A DNA stretch of 64,000 nt from Alteromonas sp047556435 (GCF_047556435.1 NZ_CP180210.1:2542001-2606000); one strand, 5' to 3'; numbered from the stretch's first letter, positions 54,964 to 63,663 are shown. Notes: generated by a model from the letters alone, not told the origin. Made by a program: numbers and translations.

Positions 54964-55557
54964 ATGAATACAGATATCCTGACCGGGCTTACCCTTTTCG
55001 CTTTGGTGTCGTCTATCACTCCTGGCCCAAACAACATCATGTTGATGACGTCTGGTGTAAATTTCGGGATAAAGCGCACACTGCCTCATATGCTGGGCGT
55101 GGGCGTCGGTTTTACCCTCATGATATTGCTGGTTGGTTTGGGCGTAATGGTGTTATTTGAGCGCTTTGCGTGGATGTACCAACTTTTGCGAGTCGTCAGT
55201 ATTACTTATTTGGGTTATCTGGCGTTTAAAATAGCCACCACCACGCAAGCAAACTGGAACACCAGCCATAAGAGCAGGCCGATGACGTTTTTGCAGGCGG
55301 CACTGTTTCAGTGGGTAAACCCGAAAGCCTGGACCATGGCGCTTACTGCAATCAGCATTTACGCACCACAGCGTGATTTGCACAGTGTACTGCTAGTGGC
55401 ACTGCTATTTGGCCTGATTAACCTGCCTTGCATTGCCTGCTGGGTATTTACCGGCACTCGTCTGCGCTATATGTTGTCCCGCCCCCGCGTATTAACGGCA
55501 TTTAATATTTCGATGGCGGTGTTACTCATTGCATCTGTTATCCCTTCGCTACTATGA
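54964..55557 (+). CDS. LysE/RhtB family amino-acid exporter
   Basis: About 197 residues with six hydrophobic helices. The family signature is at the N-terminus: LTLFALVSSITPGPNNIMLMTSG. The QAALFQWVNPKAWTMALTAIS motif also fits. ATG at 54964 removes eight extra residues that the 54940 start would add and matches family length. LysE/RhtB proteins export amino acids such as lysine, arginine, threonine or homoserine lactone. The divergent Lrp-type gene suggests control by the exported amino acid, which cannot be identified. Confidence 0.9.
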   Translation: MNTDILTGLTLFALVSSITPGPNNIMLMTSGVNFGIKRTLPHMLGVGVGFTLMILLVGLGVMVLFERFAWMYQLLRVVSITYLGYLAFKIATTTQANWNTSHKSRPMTFLQAALFQWVNPKAWTMALTAISIYAPQRDLHSVLLVALLFGLINLPCIACWVFTGTRLRYMLSRPRVLTAFNISMAVLLIASVIPSLL

Positions 55558-55796
55558 CAGTCAGGGTCAGCAAAGAGAGGTAGCTAGGCACAGATGTAGA
55601 CTGTCAGGGCAGTAGAAAGCCATGGTTAAGCACTAACGTGACCGTCAGGGGAAGTCGATAACGTGTTGAGACTGCACAAAGCTGAGCGCCCAGCCAAAAA
55701 CTCGTTTTGCTTTTGTTCCTGTCACGGTTGTATCTCATACCACAGGTAGTCTTTGCTGATTTTGTGATAGGCGTTCAGCGGTAAATCAGGCACAAA

Positions 55797-55818
55797 AAAA
55801 GCGCCCATAGGCGCTTTT
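55797..55818 (-). terminator. Rho-independent terminator of rpsO
   Basis: The stem AAAAGCGCC / GGCGCTTTT closes a CATA loop. On the minus strand a T run follows. It ends 18 bases after the rpsO stop and is the likely end of the rimP-to-rpsO transcript. No gene is visible between 55558 and 55796. Confidence 0.88.
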
Positions 55819-55835
55819 CTCGTAACAAACCTGTC

Positions 55836-56105
55836 TTAGCGACGCAGGCCCAGACGCTTGATCAGATCAAGATAACGTTCTGCGTTCTTACCTTTCAGGT
55901 AGTCAAGCAGTTTACGGCGCTGGCTAACCATGCGAAGCAGACCACGACGTGAGTGGTGATCTTTCTTATGGTCAGAGAAGTGACCCTGAAGCTTGTTGAT
56001 GTTGTGAGTAAGCAGAGCAACCTGAACTTCTGGTGAACCTGTATCACCTTCTTTCACGCCATACTCAGCAACAATGTTTGCGGTTTCTTCTTTAGTTAGT
56101 GACAT
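55836..56105 (-). CDS. rpsO: 30S ribosomal protein S15
   Basis: An 89-residue S15: MSLTKEETANIVAEYGVKEGDTGSPEVQVALLTHNINKLQGHF, then the rRNA-binding DHHSRRGLLRMVSQRRKLLDYLKG. It ends with KNAERYLDLIKRLGLRR. S15 binds the central domain of 16S rRNA early in 30S assembly. The ATG at 56105 sits behind AGGAGATGATT; the frame extends upstream through the leader but that part is not protein-like. A consensus promoter is 60-90 bases upstream, and the leader contains a stem that may serve S15 autoregulation. Confidence 0.98.
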   Translation of the reverse strand: MSLTKEETANIVAEYGVKEGDTGSPEVQVALLTHNINKLQGHFSDHKKDHHSRRGLLRMVSQRRKLLDYLKGKNAERYLDLIKRLGLRR

Positions 56106-56165
56106 AATCATCTCCTGATTGAGTGAAACCTGGCCGATCACTAATTCAGCCAGGTCATAGGAAGC
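56106..56165 (-). promoter_or_regulatory. rpsO leader with stem-loop, candidate S15 autoregulatory element
   Basis: The leader holds the complementary arms CCTGGC and GCCAGG around an internal loop, just upstream of AGGAG. In E. coli S15 represses its own translation by trapping the ribosome on a leader pseudoknot. The same logic is plausible here but the fold was not computed. Confidence 0.4.
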
Positions 56166-56169
56166 GCGT

Positions 56170-56197
56170 ATTATAATGACCTGTTGCATTGACGCAA
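56170..56197 (-). promoter_or_regulatory. Sigma-70 promoter of rpsO
   Basis: On the minus strand TTGCGT (56197-56192) and a perfect TATAAT (56175-56170) are separated by 16 bases. Transcription would start near 56163, giving a leader of about 58 bases. Confidence 0.72.
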
Positions 56198-56251
56198 GCA
56201 CATTCTCACGTTCTGCCGATTATGAACGCTTTAACGTGTTTTTGCGCGCGG

Positions 56252-57241
56252 TTATGCCTGCAGGTCGTACACTACACGCCGCTTTGGATTAACAAATACG
56301 GTATCGGTGTCGTGAAAAGCCGGCTGATCTTTTGGCGAGATCACCCCTTCGCCGACGCCAAGAAACAACCTGTCGCCGTTGCTATTCTCATGGTAAACGC
56401 GATAAAACGTACTTTCCTTAAGCGCGGCATCGCATTGGCCTGATACACTTTGGCCGTGGTCGAAACGATGCTTTGCGGCGTCGTCGATAACAACGGCATC
56501 AAGCCGTGCCACAGCAGTGTCCATGGGGATGAGCAAATCATCGAGCGCGGAAAAGTCATCCTCGCTGCACTTTTCTGACAGCGACACCAGCTCATCAATA
56601 GGCACCATTTTATCGCTAGGATAATCCGCAACTTCCGTGCGATGCAGACGCGTTACATACGCGCCACACCCTAGCAATTGACCGATATCATCCACCAGTG
56701 AGCGAATATACGTGCCTTTGGAGCACTTCACCCGCATCACCACTTCTGGTAGCGCTATCCGGTGTATTTCCAGTTCATAAATCTCGATATCACGCGCTTC
56801 ACGCTCAATCGTAATTCCCTGGCGGGCATAATGATAAAGTGGCTTGCCTTCATGTTTAAGGGCAGAAAACATAGAGGGGATCTGCTTCGATTTCCCAAGG
56901 AAACCCAAGCAAGCGTTGCGAACCTCATCCTCACTTACGGTTACCGGCTTTTCTTCGACCACTTCGCCGTCGGCGTCTGATGTAGTAGTTCGGATCCCTA
57001 AGTGGGCAGTAACCTCATAGGTTTTCTCGGCGTCCAGCAGAAACTGAGAAAACTTGGTTGCCTCACCAAGGCAAAGCGGTAACATACCGCTGGCAAGCGG
57101 ATCCAAAGCGCCGGTATGACCCGCCTTTTGCGCCTTGTACAACCAACGTACTTTTTGCAGTAACTGGTTGGAAGACCCACCCAGCGGTTTATCAAGCAGT
57201 ACGATGCCGTTAATCGCACGGCCTTTTTTACGTCGTGCCAT
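56252..57241 (-). CDS. truB: tRNA pseudouridine(55) synthase TruB
   Basis: TruB makes the pseudouridine at position 55 of the T-loop in all elongator tRNAs. The 329 residues start RRKKGRAINGIVLLDKPLGGSSN. The catalytic Asp is in AGHTGALDPLASGMLP. The motifs HYARQGITIEREAR and VKCSKGTYIRSLVDDIG follow, and a C-terminal PUA domain lies at about 255-320. The start overlaps the rbfA stop by one base. It sits in the conserved order infB-rbfA-truB-rpsO. Confidence 0.97.
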   Translation of the reverse strand: MARRKKGRAINGIVLLDKPLGGSSNQLLQKVRWLYKAQKAGHTGALDPLASGMLPLCLGEATKFSQFLLDAEKTYEVTAHLGIRTTTSDADGEVVEEKPVTVSEDEVRNACLGFLGKSKQIPSMFSALKHEGKPLYHYARQGITIEREARDIEIYELEIHRIALPEVVMRVKCSKGTYIRSLVDDIGQLLGCGAYVTRLHRTEVADYPSDKMVPIDELVSLSEKCSEDDFSALDDLLIPMDTAVARLDAVVIDDAAKHRFDHGQSVSGQCDAALKESTFYRVYHENSNGDRLFLGVGEGVISPKDQPAFHDTDTVFVNPKRRVVYDLQA

Positions 57242-57642
57242 TAATCCTGCTCGTCTTCGTCCTGTCCCTGACGCTTCTCTTCATCTTTTGCCACGGTTTG
57301 TGACACCAGATTAGAAATACGCATCCCTTCGGTAATCGACGTATCCTGGAAAAAGTGCAAATGAGGAACTGAACGCATACGCAGGCGTTTTGCCAGTAAA
57401 CTACGAATAAAGCCGTTGTACTCTTCTAACTGCTTTATCTGCGCTTTTTCATCCACATCATCATTATTGTAAATAGTGATAAAAATTTTAGCGTGGGCCA
57501 AATCTCTCGAAACATCCACATCTGATACCGTGATCAGAGGCAGATTACCCACGCGGTGCTTGTATTCGTTTTGCAGGATACTGGCAACTTCCTTATGGAC
57601 TTGCTGTGCAACCCTGTCGGTACGTGAAAATTCACGAGCCAT
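57241..57642 (-). CDS. rbfA: Ribosome-binding factor A
   Basis: RbfA is a KH-fold factor that binds the 30S subunit near the 5' end of 16S rRNA during maturation and cold adaptation. The 133-residue sequence reads MAREFSRTDRVAQQVHKEVASILQ, then LITVSDVDVSRDLAHAKIFITIY and RSVPHLHFFQDTSITEGMRISNLV, all family landmarks. The acidic tail DEEKRQGQDEDEQD is common. ATG at 57642 follows AGGAGAACATC; an in-frame start at 57675 adds a tail without homology. A terminator-like hairpin lies between infB and this gene. Confidence 0.96.
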   Translation of the reverse strand: MAREFSRTDRVAQQVHKEVASILQNEYKHRVGNLPLITVSDVDVSRDLAHAKIFITIYNNDDVDEKAQIKQLEEYNGFIRSLLAKRLRMRSVPHLHFFQDTSITEGMRISNLVSQTVAKDEEKRQGQDEDEQD

Positions 57643-57673
57643 GATGTTCTCCTTATCCCGGAAAGACAGAGAC

Positions 57674-57705
57674 AAAAACGGGGGCGTATTGCGGCCCCCG
57701 TTTTT
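57674..57705 (-). terminator. Terminator-like hairpin between infB and rbfA
   Basis: An 11-bp GC-rich stem (AAAAACGGGGG / CCCCCGTTTTT) with an inner loop is followed on the minus strand by a T run. It lies 22 bases after the infB stop and 32 bases before the rbfA start. It may dampen expression of rbfA-truB relative to infB, or mark a processing site. Confidence 0.75.
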
Positions 57706-57726
57706 ACTTAGTATGTCGACCGGCGA

Positions 57727-60336
57727 TTACAGTTCGCGTTTAACCTCAACGACTTCGAAGACCTCAATCTGGTCACCGACTTTTACATCGTTGTAGTTTT
57801 TAACACCAATACCACATTCCATCCCGTTACGGACTTCCTGTACATCGTCTTTGAAGCGACGCAGTGATTCCAGTTCACCTTCGTAGATAACCACGTTTTC
57901 ACGCAGTACGCGAATTGGCGCGCTACGCTTCACAATGCCTTCGGTTACCATACAGCCAGCAATCGCACCCAGCTTAGGCGACTTGAACACGTCACGAACT
58001 TCAGCCAAACCAATGATTTCCTGTTTGAACTCTGGCGCAAGCATACCGCTCATCGCCGCTTTCACTTCGTCAATCAGGTTATAGATAACGCTGTAGTAAC
58101 GTAAATCGATCTCTTCCGCTTCAAGTACACGGCGAGCAGATGCATCAGCACGTACGTTAAAGCCAAGCACGATGGCACCTGAAGCCGCTGCAAGAGACGC
58201 ATCAGTCTCGGTGATACCACCAACGCCACTACCGACGATATTTACTTTCACTTCTTCGGTAGACAGCTTCGTCAGCGATTCAGCGATAGCTTCAACAGAA
58301 CCTTGTACATCAGCCTTAAGCACAATGTTCAGCTCGCTGACATCACCAGACTCCATGTTTGCAAACATGTTTTCCAGTTTGGCTTTCTGCTGACGTGCAA
58401 GTTTAAGCTCACGCTTCTTCTGGTGACGTTTAGCAGCAACTTCACGGGCTTTACGCTCGTCTTTGACTACCGCGGCATCTTCGCCGGCCACTGGCACGCC
58501 AGAAAGACCCAATACTTCCACAGGTGTAGAAGGACCAGCCACTTTCAAATCGTTTCCATTTTCATCGCGCATTGCACGAACGCGACCGTACTCTTCACCA
58601 CACAGCAAGATATCGCCCGCTTTCAGCTCACCTTCCTGAATCAATACTGACGCAACCGGACCACGTCCTTTATCCAGACGTGACTCAATCACAAGACCAC
58701 GACCAGGACCGTCGGCTACAGCTTGTAGATCAAGAACTTCTGCCTGCAGGTTAATGGCTTCAAGCAACTCGTCTACACCCATACCTGTTTTTGCAGATAC
58801 GTTCACAAACTGGTGCTCACCGCCCCACTCTTCGGAAATAACTTCCAACTGTGACAGTTCGGTCTTCACACGATCAGGGTCAGCGGCTTCTTTATCCATC
58901 TTGTTCACAGCGATGATCAAAGGAACGCCGGCAGCGCGCGAGTGCTGAATCGCCTCTTTTGTCTGCGGCATAACGCCATCATCAGCGGCAACAACCAGCA
59001 CAACGATGTCTGTTGCTGTTGCACCACGTGCTCGCATTGCGGTAAATGCGGCGTGTCCAGGTGTATCCAGGAACGTGATTTGACCGTTTTCGGTATCCAC
59101 TTTGTACGCACCGATATGCTGGGTAATACCACCCGCTTCGCCCGCTGCCACCTTGGCGCGGCGGATATAATCAAGCAGTGACGTTTTACCGTGGTCTACG
59201 TGACCCATAATGGTAACTACTGGCGCGCGAGTTGTTTTCACCCCGCTTTCATTTTCTGCCAACAGTTCATCTTCCAGCGCATTGTCATTCACCAGCTCGT
59301 ATTTGTGACCCATTTCTTCAATCACAAGAACGGCAGTATCCTGATCTAACACCTGGTTAATGGTCGCCATCTCGCCCATTTTCATCATGGCTTTAATGAC
59401 TTCATTCGACTTCACCGCCAGGCGGCTCGCCAGTTCACCCACTGTAATAGTGGCACCCAATTTAACGACTCGTTCTACTGGTTGAGCCGGTTTCTTAAAG
59501 CTTTGCTTCAAATGTTCTCCCGCGTTTTTCTTCGACTTTTTGCGACGTCGTGAAGAACGCTCTACCTGCATATCCTCTTCGTCTTCGGCTTCCTGAGCAT
59601 AACGGTTAGAATGCATGTGAACTTCTTCAGCTTCTGCTTTCTTACGGCGCTCTTCCTCTTCTTTCCAACGACGTTCGTTTTCTTCGGCAAGTTTACGCGC
59701 TTCATCCGCGGCGCGTTTTGCCTCTTCTTCCAGCTTCTTCTGCGCTTCTTCTTCCTGTGCTTTGCGCAGACGCTCTTCTTCTTTACGCGCAGCTTCCTGT
59801 TCGGCTTTTTCTTCTGCCGTCAATTCAGGCTCATCTTCCTTACGCGCTTCCGCTTCAAGACGGGCTTTTTCAGCACGTTCCTGACGCTCTTTTTCTGCCG
59901 CTTTACGGGCTTCTTCTGCCTTGCGGACTTTCTCTTCAGCCGCTTTTTTGGCCTCCTGCGCGGCCTTCTCTTCCGCTTCGCGCTTCGCACGAGCTTCTTC
60001 TTCTGCCTTACGCGCTTCTTCCTCGGCCAGACGTTGTTCTTCAACGTCAGTACGTTTTACATAAGTCCGTTTTTTACGAACTTCAACTTTCACCGATTTC
60101 GACTTACCCACACTTAGCGTGCTGGTAGACTTACGCTTGAGCGTCATCTTCTGGGGTTCGCCTGAACCCGTGCTGCCATGTTGCTTACTTAAATGATCAA
60201 GCAACTGGCGCTTCTCGTCTTCAGTGACCTGGTCGCTGACTTTTTTCTCGATGCCAGCGTCTTTGAACTGACTAACCAAGCGGTCAACGGTAGTTCCAAT
60301 GTCACTGGCGAGCTTTTCTACTGATACTTCTGCCAT
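57727..60336 (-). CDS. infB: Translation initiation factor IF-2
   Basis: IF-2 is the GTPase that brings initiator tRNA to the 30S P site and drives subunit joining. The 869 residues start with an IF2_N domain (VSVEKLASDIGTTVDRLVSQF). A long Lys/Glu/Ala-rich linker (about 90-270) follows, with repeats such as AEEKARKAEEEAR. The GTPase core shows G1 GHVDHGKT, DTPGHAA (G3) and VNKMDKEA (G4). Domains III and IV end with VGDQIEVFEVVEVKREL. Low-complexity coding explains the many false frames on the opposite strand. The gene lies between nusA and rbfA in conserved order. Confidence 0.98.
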   Translation of the reverse strand: MAEVSVEKLASDIGTTVDRLVSQFKDAGIEKKVSDQVTEDEKRQLLDHLSKQHGSTGSGEPQKMTLKRKSTSTLSVGKSKSVKVEVRKKRTYVKRTDVEEQRLAEEEARKAEEEARAKREAEEKAAQEAKKAAEEKVRKAEEARKAAEKERQERAEKARLEAEARKEDEPELTAEEKAEQEAARKEEERLRKAQEEEAQKKLEEEAKRAADEARKLAEENERRWKEEEERRKKAEAEEVHMHSNRYAQEAEDEEDMQVERSSRRRKKSKKNAGEHLKQSFKKPAQPVERVVKLGATITVGELASRLAVKSNEVIKAMMKMGEMATINQVLDQDTAVLVIEEMGHKYELVNDNALEDELLAENESGVKTTRAPVVTIMGHVDHGKTSLLDYIRRAKVAAGEAGGITQHIGAYKVDTENGQITFLDTPGHAAFTAMRARGATATDIVVLVVAADDGVMPQTKEAIQHSRAAGVPLIIAVNKMDKEAADPDRVKTELSQLEVISEEWGGEHQFVNVSAKTGMGVDELLEAINLQAEVLDLQAVADGPGRGLVIESRLDKGRGPVASVLIQEGELKAGDILLCGEEYGRVRAMRDENGNDLKVAGPSTPVEVLGLSGVPVAGEDAAVVKDERKAREVAAKRHQKKRELKLARQQKAKLENMFANMESGDVSELNIVLKADVQGSVEAIAESLTKLSTEEVKVNIVGSGVGGITETDASLAAASGAIVLGFNVRADASARRVLEAEEIDLRYYSVIYNLIDEVKAAMSGMLAPEFKQEIIGLAEVRDVFKSPKLGAIAGCMVTEGIVKRSAPIRVLRENVVIYEGELESLRRFKDDVQEVRNGMECGIGVKNYNDVKVGDQIEVFEVVEVKREL

Positions 60337-60360
60337 TACGTGTTTATCCCCCTGTTGACC

Positions 60361-61854
60361 TTATTCTTCACTAAACCAGACGATATTACGTGCAGCCATA
60401 ATTAACTCACCGGCTTTGGCTTCGTCCAGTTCATCAATATCGCTGATATCGTCGGTGCCTTGTTCTGCCAGTTGTTCGAGATCGCTGATCCCGCGGCTGG
60501 CCAGTACGTAGGCAACGTGTTTGCTCATGCCTTCCAGGTTCAGCAGCGCTTCTGTTGGCTCTGCACCCTCAAGGCTTTCTTCATTTGCCAATGCACGTGT
60601 GGTCAGGAAGGCACGAGCGCGGTTACGCAACTCTTCTACTGTGTCTTCGTCTAACCCGTCAATGGCCAGTAACTCGTTCACCGGAACGTAAGCTACTTCT
60701 TCTAACGTACTGAAACCTTCATCAACCAGCACCGATGCAAAATCCTCATCAATGTCCAAGCCTTCCATAAACAGGTTCAGCACTTTGGCGTTTTCTTCTT
60801 CGTGCTTTTTATTCAGATCGTCAATTGTCATGACGTTCAGTTCCCAGCCAGTCAGCTGAGATGCCAGACGTACGTTCTGACCGTTACGACCAATGGCCTG
60901 AGCCAGATTGTCGGCTTCAACAGCAACGTCCATCAGGTGTGCATCTTCATCGACAACAATTGACGCCACTTCGGCTGGCGCCATCGCATTGATTACGAAT
61001 TGCGCCGGATTCTCATCCCACAGCACGATATCAACACGCTCACCACCCAGTTCTCCAGAGACGGCCTGTACGCGTGAACCACGCATACCCACACAGGCTC
61101 CTACCGGGTCAAGACGTTTGTCGTTCGTCTTCACGGCGATTTTTGCACGTGAGCCAGGATCGCGGGCCGCCGATTTAATTTCCAGCGTCTCTTCGGCAAT
61201 TTCTGGCACTTCCAGACGGAAAAGCTCAACCAGCATATCTGGGTGAGTACGGCTGACAAACAACTGTGCGCCGCGCGCTTCCGGACGAATGACGTATAGC
61301 AGGCCGCGTACACGGTCGCCTGGACGGAACGTTTCACGAGGCAGCATATCATCGCGGTAAATCACGCCTTCAGCGTTGTTACCCAAATCGATAATAATGT
61401 TGTCACGGTTTACTTTCTTAACCGTACCGGTTACCAGCTCGCCAACTTTGTCTTCGTATTCCGCAACCATCTGCGCACGTTCAGCTTCACGTACTTTTTG
61501 TACAATAACCTGCTTGGCCGTTTGTGTGGTGATACGGTCAAAGGCAATAGATTCAATCTGCTCTTCAACATAATCACCCGGCTTAACGTCAGGTTCGTCT
61601 ATTTGTGCCGCTGAAAGCGTTAATTCTGCGTACGGGTTTTCCTGCTCCTGGTCGTCTTCTATAACTAACCAGCGACGGAATGTATCGAAATCACCCGTGG
61701 CTCTGTCGATGCTTACGCGTACTTCAATATCGCCTTCGTTTTTCTTTTTGGTTGCACTGGCAATTGCAAATTCCAATGCTTCAAAAATCTTTTCTCTAGG
61801 CACTTGTTTTTCATTTGATACGGCTTCCGCCACTAACAAAATTTCTTTATTCAT
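60361..61854 (-). CDS. nusA: Transcription termination/antitermination factor NusA
   Basis: NusA binds RNA polymerase and the nascent RNA, tuning pausing, termination and rRNA antitermination. The 497 residues have the N-terminal RNAP-binding domain (EILLVAEAVSNEKQVPREKIFEALEFAIASATKK). An S1 domain (about 135-200) and two KH domains follow (DPVGACVGMRGSRVQAV and AIGRNGQNVRLASQLTGWELN). Two C-terminal acidic repeats (FASVLVDEGFSTLEEVAYVP, ALLNLEGMSKHVAYVLASRG) bind RNAP alpha and NusG/NusE, as in E. coli. It stands between rimP and infB. Confidence 0.98.
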   Translation of the reverse strand: MNKEILLVAEAVSNEKQVPREKIFEALEFAIASATKKKNEGDIEVRVSIDRATGDFDTFRRWLVIEDDQEQENPYAELTLSAAQIDEPDVKPGDYVEEQIESIAFDRITTQTAKQVIVQKVREAERAQMVAEYEDKVGELVTGTVKKVNRDNIIIDLGNNAEGVIYRDDMLPRETFRPGDRVRGLLYVIRPEARGAQLFVSRTHPDMLVELFRLEVPEIAEETLEIKSAARDPGSRAKIAVKTNDKRLDPVGACVGMRGSRVQAVSGELGGERVDIVLWDENPAQFVINAMAPAEVASIVVDEDAHLMDVAVEADNLAQAIGRNGQNVRLASQLTGWELNVMTIDDLNKKHEEENAKVLNLFMEGLDIDEDFASVLVDEGFSTLEEVAYVPVNELLAIDGLDEDTVEELRNRARAFLTTRALANEESLEGAEPTEALLNLEGMSKHVAYVLASRGISDLEQLAEQGTDDISDIDELDEAKAGELIMAARNIVWFSEE

Positions 61855-61897
61855 TTTCGCCTCACTTTGCTTTCAATCCGAAAGCACTGCTGTTCCA

Positions 61898-62356
61898 TTA
61901 GTCGAACGTGGGAACAACGTTACCTTTTTCGATATTCGCCACAGCTAACTGGAACTGCTGGCCATCCACTTCAATACTTACTACGCCATCTTCAACGGCC
62001 AGTACCTGACCTTTAAAATTACGACGATTATCCATTGGCATCGCAAGACGAACCTGGACGACTTCGCCGACAGCAGCCTGATAATGCGATTCCTTAAACA
62101 AAGGTCTGTCCATGCCTGGTGATGACACTTCCAGGTTATATTCGGTGCTGATGGGGTCTTCTACATCGAGGATTGCGCTCACCTGGTGACTGACATCCGC
62201 ACAATCATCTACGGTGATCCCGTTTTCATGATCAATATAAACACGTAAAATTGAGTGCTTACCTGCACGTACAAACTCGACCCCCACGAGTTCAAAGCCT
62301 AAGGCTTCGACGCCGGGTTCCAGCATGTCAGTCAATTTCTCTTCAAGCTTCGACAA
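61898..62356 (-). CDS. rimP: Ribosome maturation factor RimP
   Basis: RimP helps 30S maturation. The 152 residues start SKLEEKLTDMLEPGVEALGFELVGVEFVRAGKHSILRVYIDHENGITVDDCADVSHQVSAILDVEDPI and contain the YNLEVSSPGMDRPLF motif. The start is TTG at 62356: GGAGG stands six bases before it, and no sensible protein sequence precedes it. The first gene of the nusA operon. It is preceded by a promoter and a leader containing terminator-like hairpins. Confidence 0.96.
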   Translation of the reverse strand: MSKLEEKLTDMLEPGVEALGFELVGVEFVRAGKHSILRVYIDHENGITVDDCADVSHQVSAILDVEDPISTEYNLEVSSPGMDRPLFKESHYQAAVGEVVQVRLAMPMDNRRNFKGQVLAVEDGVVSIEVDGQQFQLAVANIEKGNVVPTFD

Positions 62357-62375
62357 TCCATACCTCCAAAAACGA

Positions 62376-62393
62376 AAAAAGGGCTTAACGCCC
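62376..62393 (-). terminator. Second terminator-like hairpin immediately before rimP
   Basis: On the minus strand GGGC-loop-GCCC is followed by a run of six T, 20-37 bases before the rimP start. The stem is short, so this is a weak terminator or leader structure. Confidence 0.4.
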
Positions 62394-62442
62394 AACCTGT
62401 TATGCTCATTACTACCTGCAGACAGGAACTGAGCGTAAATAC

Positions 62443-62608
62443 AACAAAAAGCCCCGGACTAGCGGGGCTTTTATGTGAATCTGGACCCATACCTGTCCGT
62501 AGACAGATGCAGACTCATGGGTAATGCCACCAACAGTGGAAGTCTGCTATAAGACAACACGTTACTATCCAATCCTGACGGAGGGAGCCCGTGTTCGCCC
62601 TAAATCGT
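62443..62608 (-). ncRNA. Leader RNA of the rimP-nusA operon (rimP-leader type attenuator)
   Basis: A promoter followed about 165 bases later by an intrinsic terminator, with no open frame between, defines a short leader RNA ahead of rimP. A conserved rimP leader with a premature terminator is known from gammaproteobacteria. Whether this sequence matches that motif was not computed. It could give a free small RNA when transcription stops at the terminator. Confidence 0.5.
62447..62472 (-). terminator. Terminator in the rimP leader
   Basis: A perfect 10-bp stem (AAAAGCCCCG / CGGGGCTTTT) around a 6-base loop is followed on the minus strand by TTTTT. It lies about 165 bases after the leader promoter and about 90 bases before rimP, a position fitting attenuation of the operon. 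Confidence 0.82.
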
Positions 62609-62614
62609 GAGCGC

Positions 62615-62643
62615 ATTATACTGCCTGAGCAGAGATTACGCAA
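62615..62643 (-). promoter_or_regulatory. Sigma-70 promoter of the rimP-nusA-infB operon
   Basis: On the minus strand TTGCGT (62643-62638) and a perfect TATAAT (62620-62615) are separated by exactly 17 bases. Transcription should begin near 62608. The -35 hexamer is the same as at the rpsO promoter. Confidence 0.75.
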
Positions 62644-62667
62644 CACGCCCAAGGCAACGTGTGCAAA

Positions 62668-63660
62668 TTAATCATCCTGCCAGCGCGCTTTAATGGCGAG
62701 AATTTGCGGCAAATTTTCTTCTAAGAGGTCAACCAGCTTCGGTTCGAAGTGTTTTCCCTTTTCTGAGCGCATCAAATCGAGCGTTTTTTCTACACTCCAG
62801 GCTTCCTTATAAGGTCGCTTGCTGGTGAGAGCATCAAAGACATCAGCGACAGCCACGATTCTGCCCTCAACCGGAATTTGCTCTCCTGACAAGCGATTCG
62901 GGTAACCGCTCCCATCCCACTTTTCGTGGTGTGTGAGCGCGACTGATTTGGCTATCATTAACAACTCGGAGTCGCAGTCACCCAGAATTTCCGCACCAAT
63001 ATGGGGGTGGGTTTTCATGATATCGAACTCTTCGTCGGTGAGTTTACCCGGCTTGAGCATAATGGAATCGGGAATACCGATTTTACCGATATCATGCATA
63101 GGCGCGGCGTGCAGTAATATTTCTGCAGCTGCCTCGCTGAAACCGTAGGCCAGGGCCAGGATCTTCGAGTAATGACTCATGCGCAGAACATGCATGCCCG
63201 TTTCGTTATCTTTATACTCGGCGGCCCGGCCAAGCCGTTGCACCACCTGCAGACGCGTGCGCATCAGTTCATCAGCCTGCACCAATGACAGATGGGTTTT
63301 CACCCGCGCCAATACTACCGCAGGTGAAATCGGTTTGGTGATGTAATCAACGCCGCCAACATTAAATCCTTCCGCTTCGTCGTGCTCTTCATTCAGAGCA
63401 GTCACAAAAATGACAGGTATCGCGCTGGTCACTTCATTTTGCTTGAGTCGCTGACAGACTTCGAATCCTGTCATCCCCGGCATCATTACATCCAGCAATA
63501 TCAGGTTAGGATGCTGTTCACCGGCAAGTCGCAGTGCTTCTTCACCGTTTTTGGCAAACACCAGAGAATAATGTGGCCCAAGCAGTTGCTTAAGTACTCT
63601 CAGGTTCACAGGCTCATCGTCAACAAGCAAAATAGTCGGTTTGGATAACTTTCGCAGCAT
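62668..63660 (-). CDS. HD-GYP domain response regulator (c-di-GMP phosphodiesterase)
   Basis: A 330-residue protein. The receiver domain (1 to about 125) has D14-D15, phosphoacceptor D57 in LILLDVMMPGMTG, and the Lys in DYITKPISP. The HD-GYP domain (about 145-325) shows HDIGKIGIPDSIMLKPGKL and HHEKWDGSGYPNRLSG, the HD and GYP signatures intact, so c-di-GMP hydrolysis is expected. Its ATG at 63660 has AGGAG six bases before. The gene upstream ends three bases before this start, so the two are co-transcribed; that partner is probably the sensor. Confidence 0.93.
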   Translation of the reverse strand: MLRKLSKPTILLVDDEPVNLRVLKQLLGPHYSLVFAKNGEEALRLAGEQHPNLILLDVMMPGMTGFEVCQRLKQNEVTSAIPVIFVTALNEEHDEAEGFNVGGVDYITKPISPAVVLARVKTHLSLVQADELMRTRLQVVQRLGRAAEYKDNETGMHVLRMSHYSKILALAYGFSEAAAEILLHAAPMHDIGKIGIPDSIMLKPGKLTDEEFDIMKTHPHIGAEILGDCDSELLMIAKSVALTHHEKWDGSGYPNRLSGEQIPVEGRIVAVADVFDALTSKRPYKEAWSVEKTLDLMRSEKGKHFEPKLVDLLEENLPQILAIKARWQDD

Positions 63661-63663
63661 ACT

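Noticed and set aside
59611..60117. 168-codon frame opposite infB, rich in Phe and Leu
   Set aside because: It is the antisense of the Lys/Glu/Ala-rich linker of IF-2, and low-complexity coding produces such open frames.
62396..62667. tRNA gene ahead of rimP, as in many relatives
   Set aside because: No cloverleaf, T-loop GGTTCRA motif or CCA end could be found on either strand.
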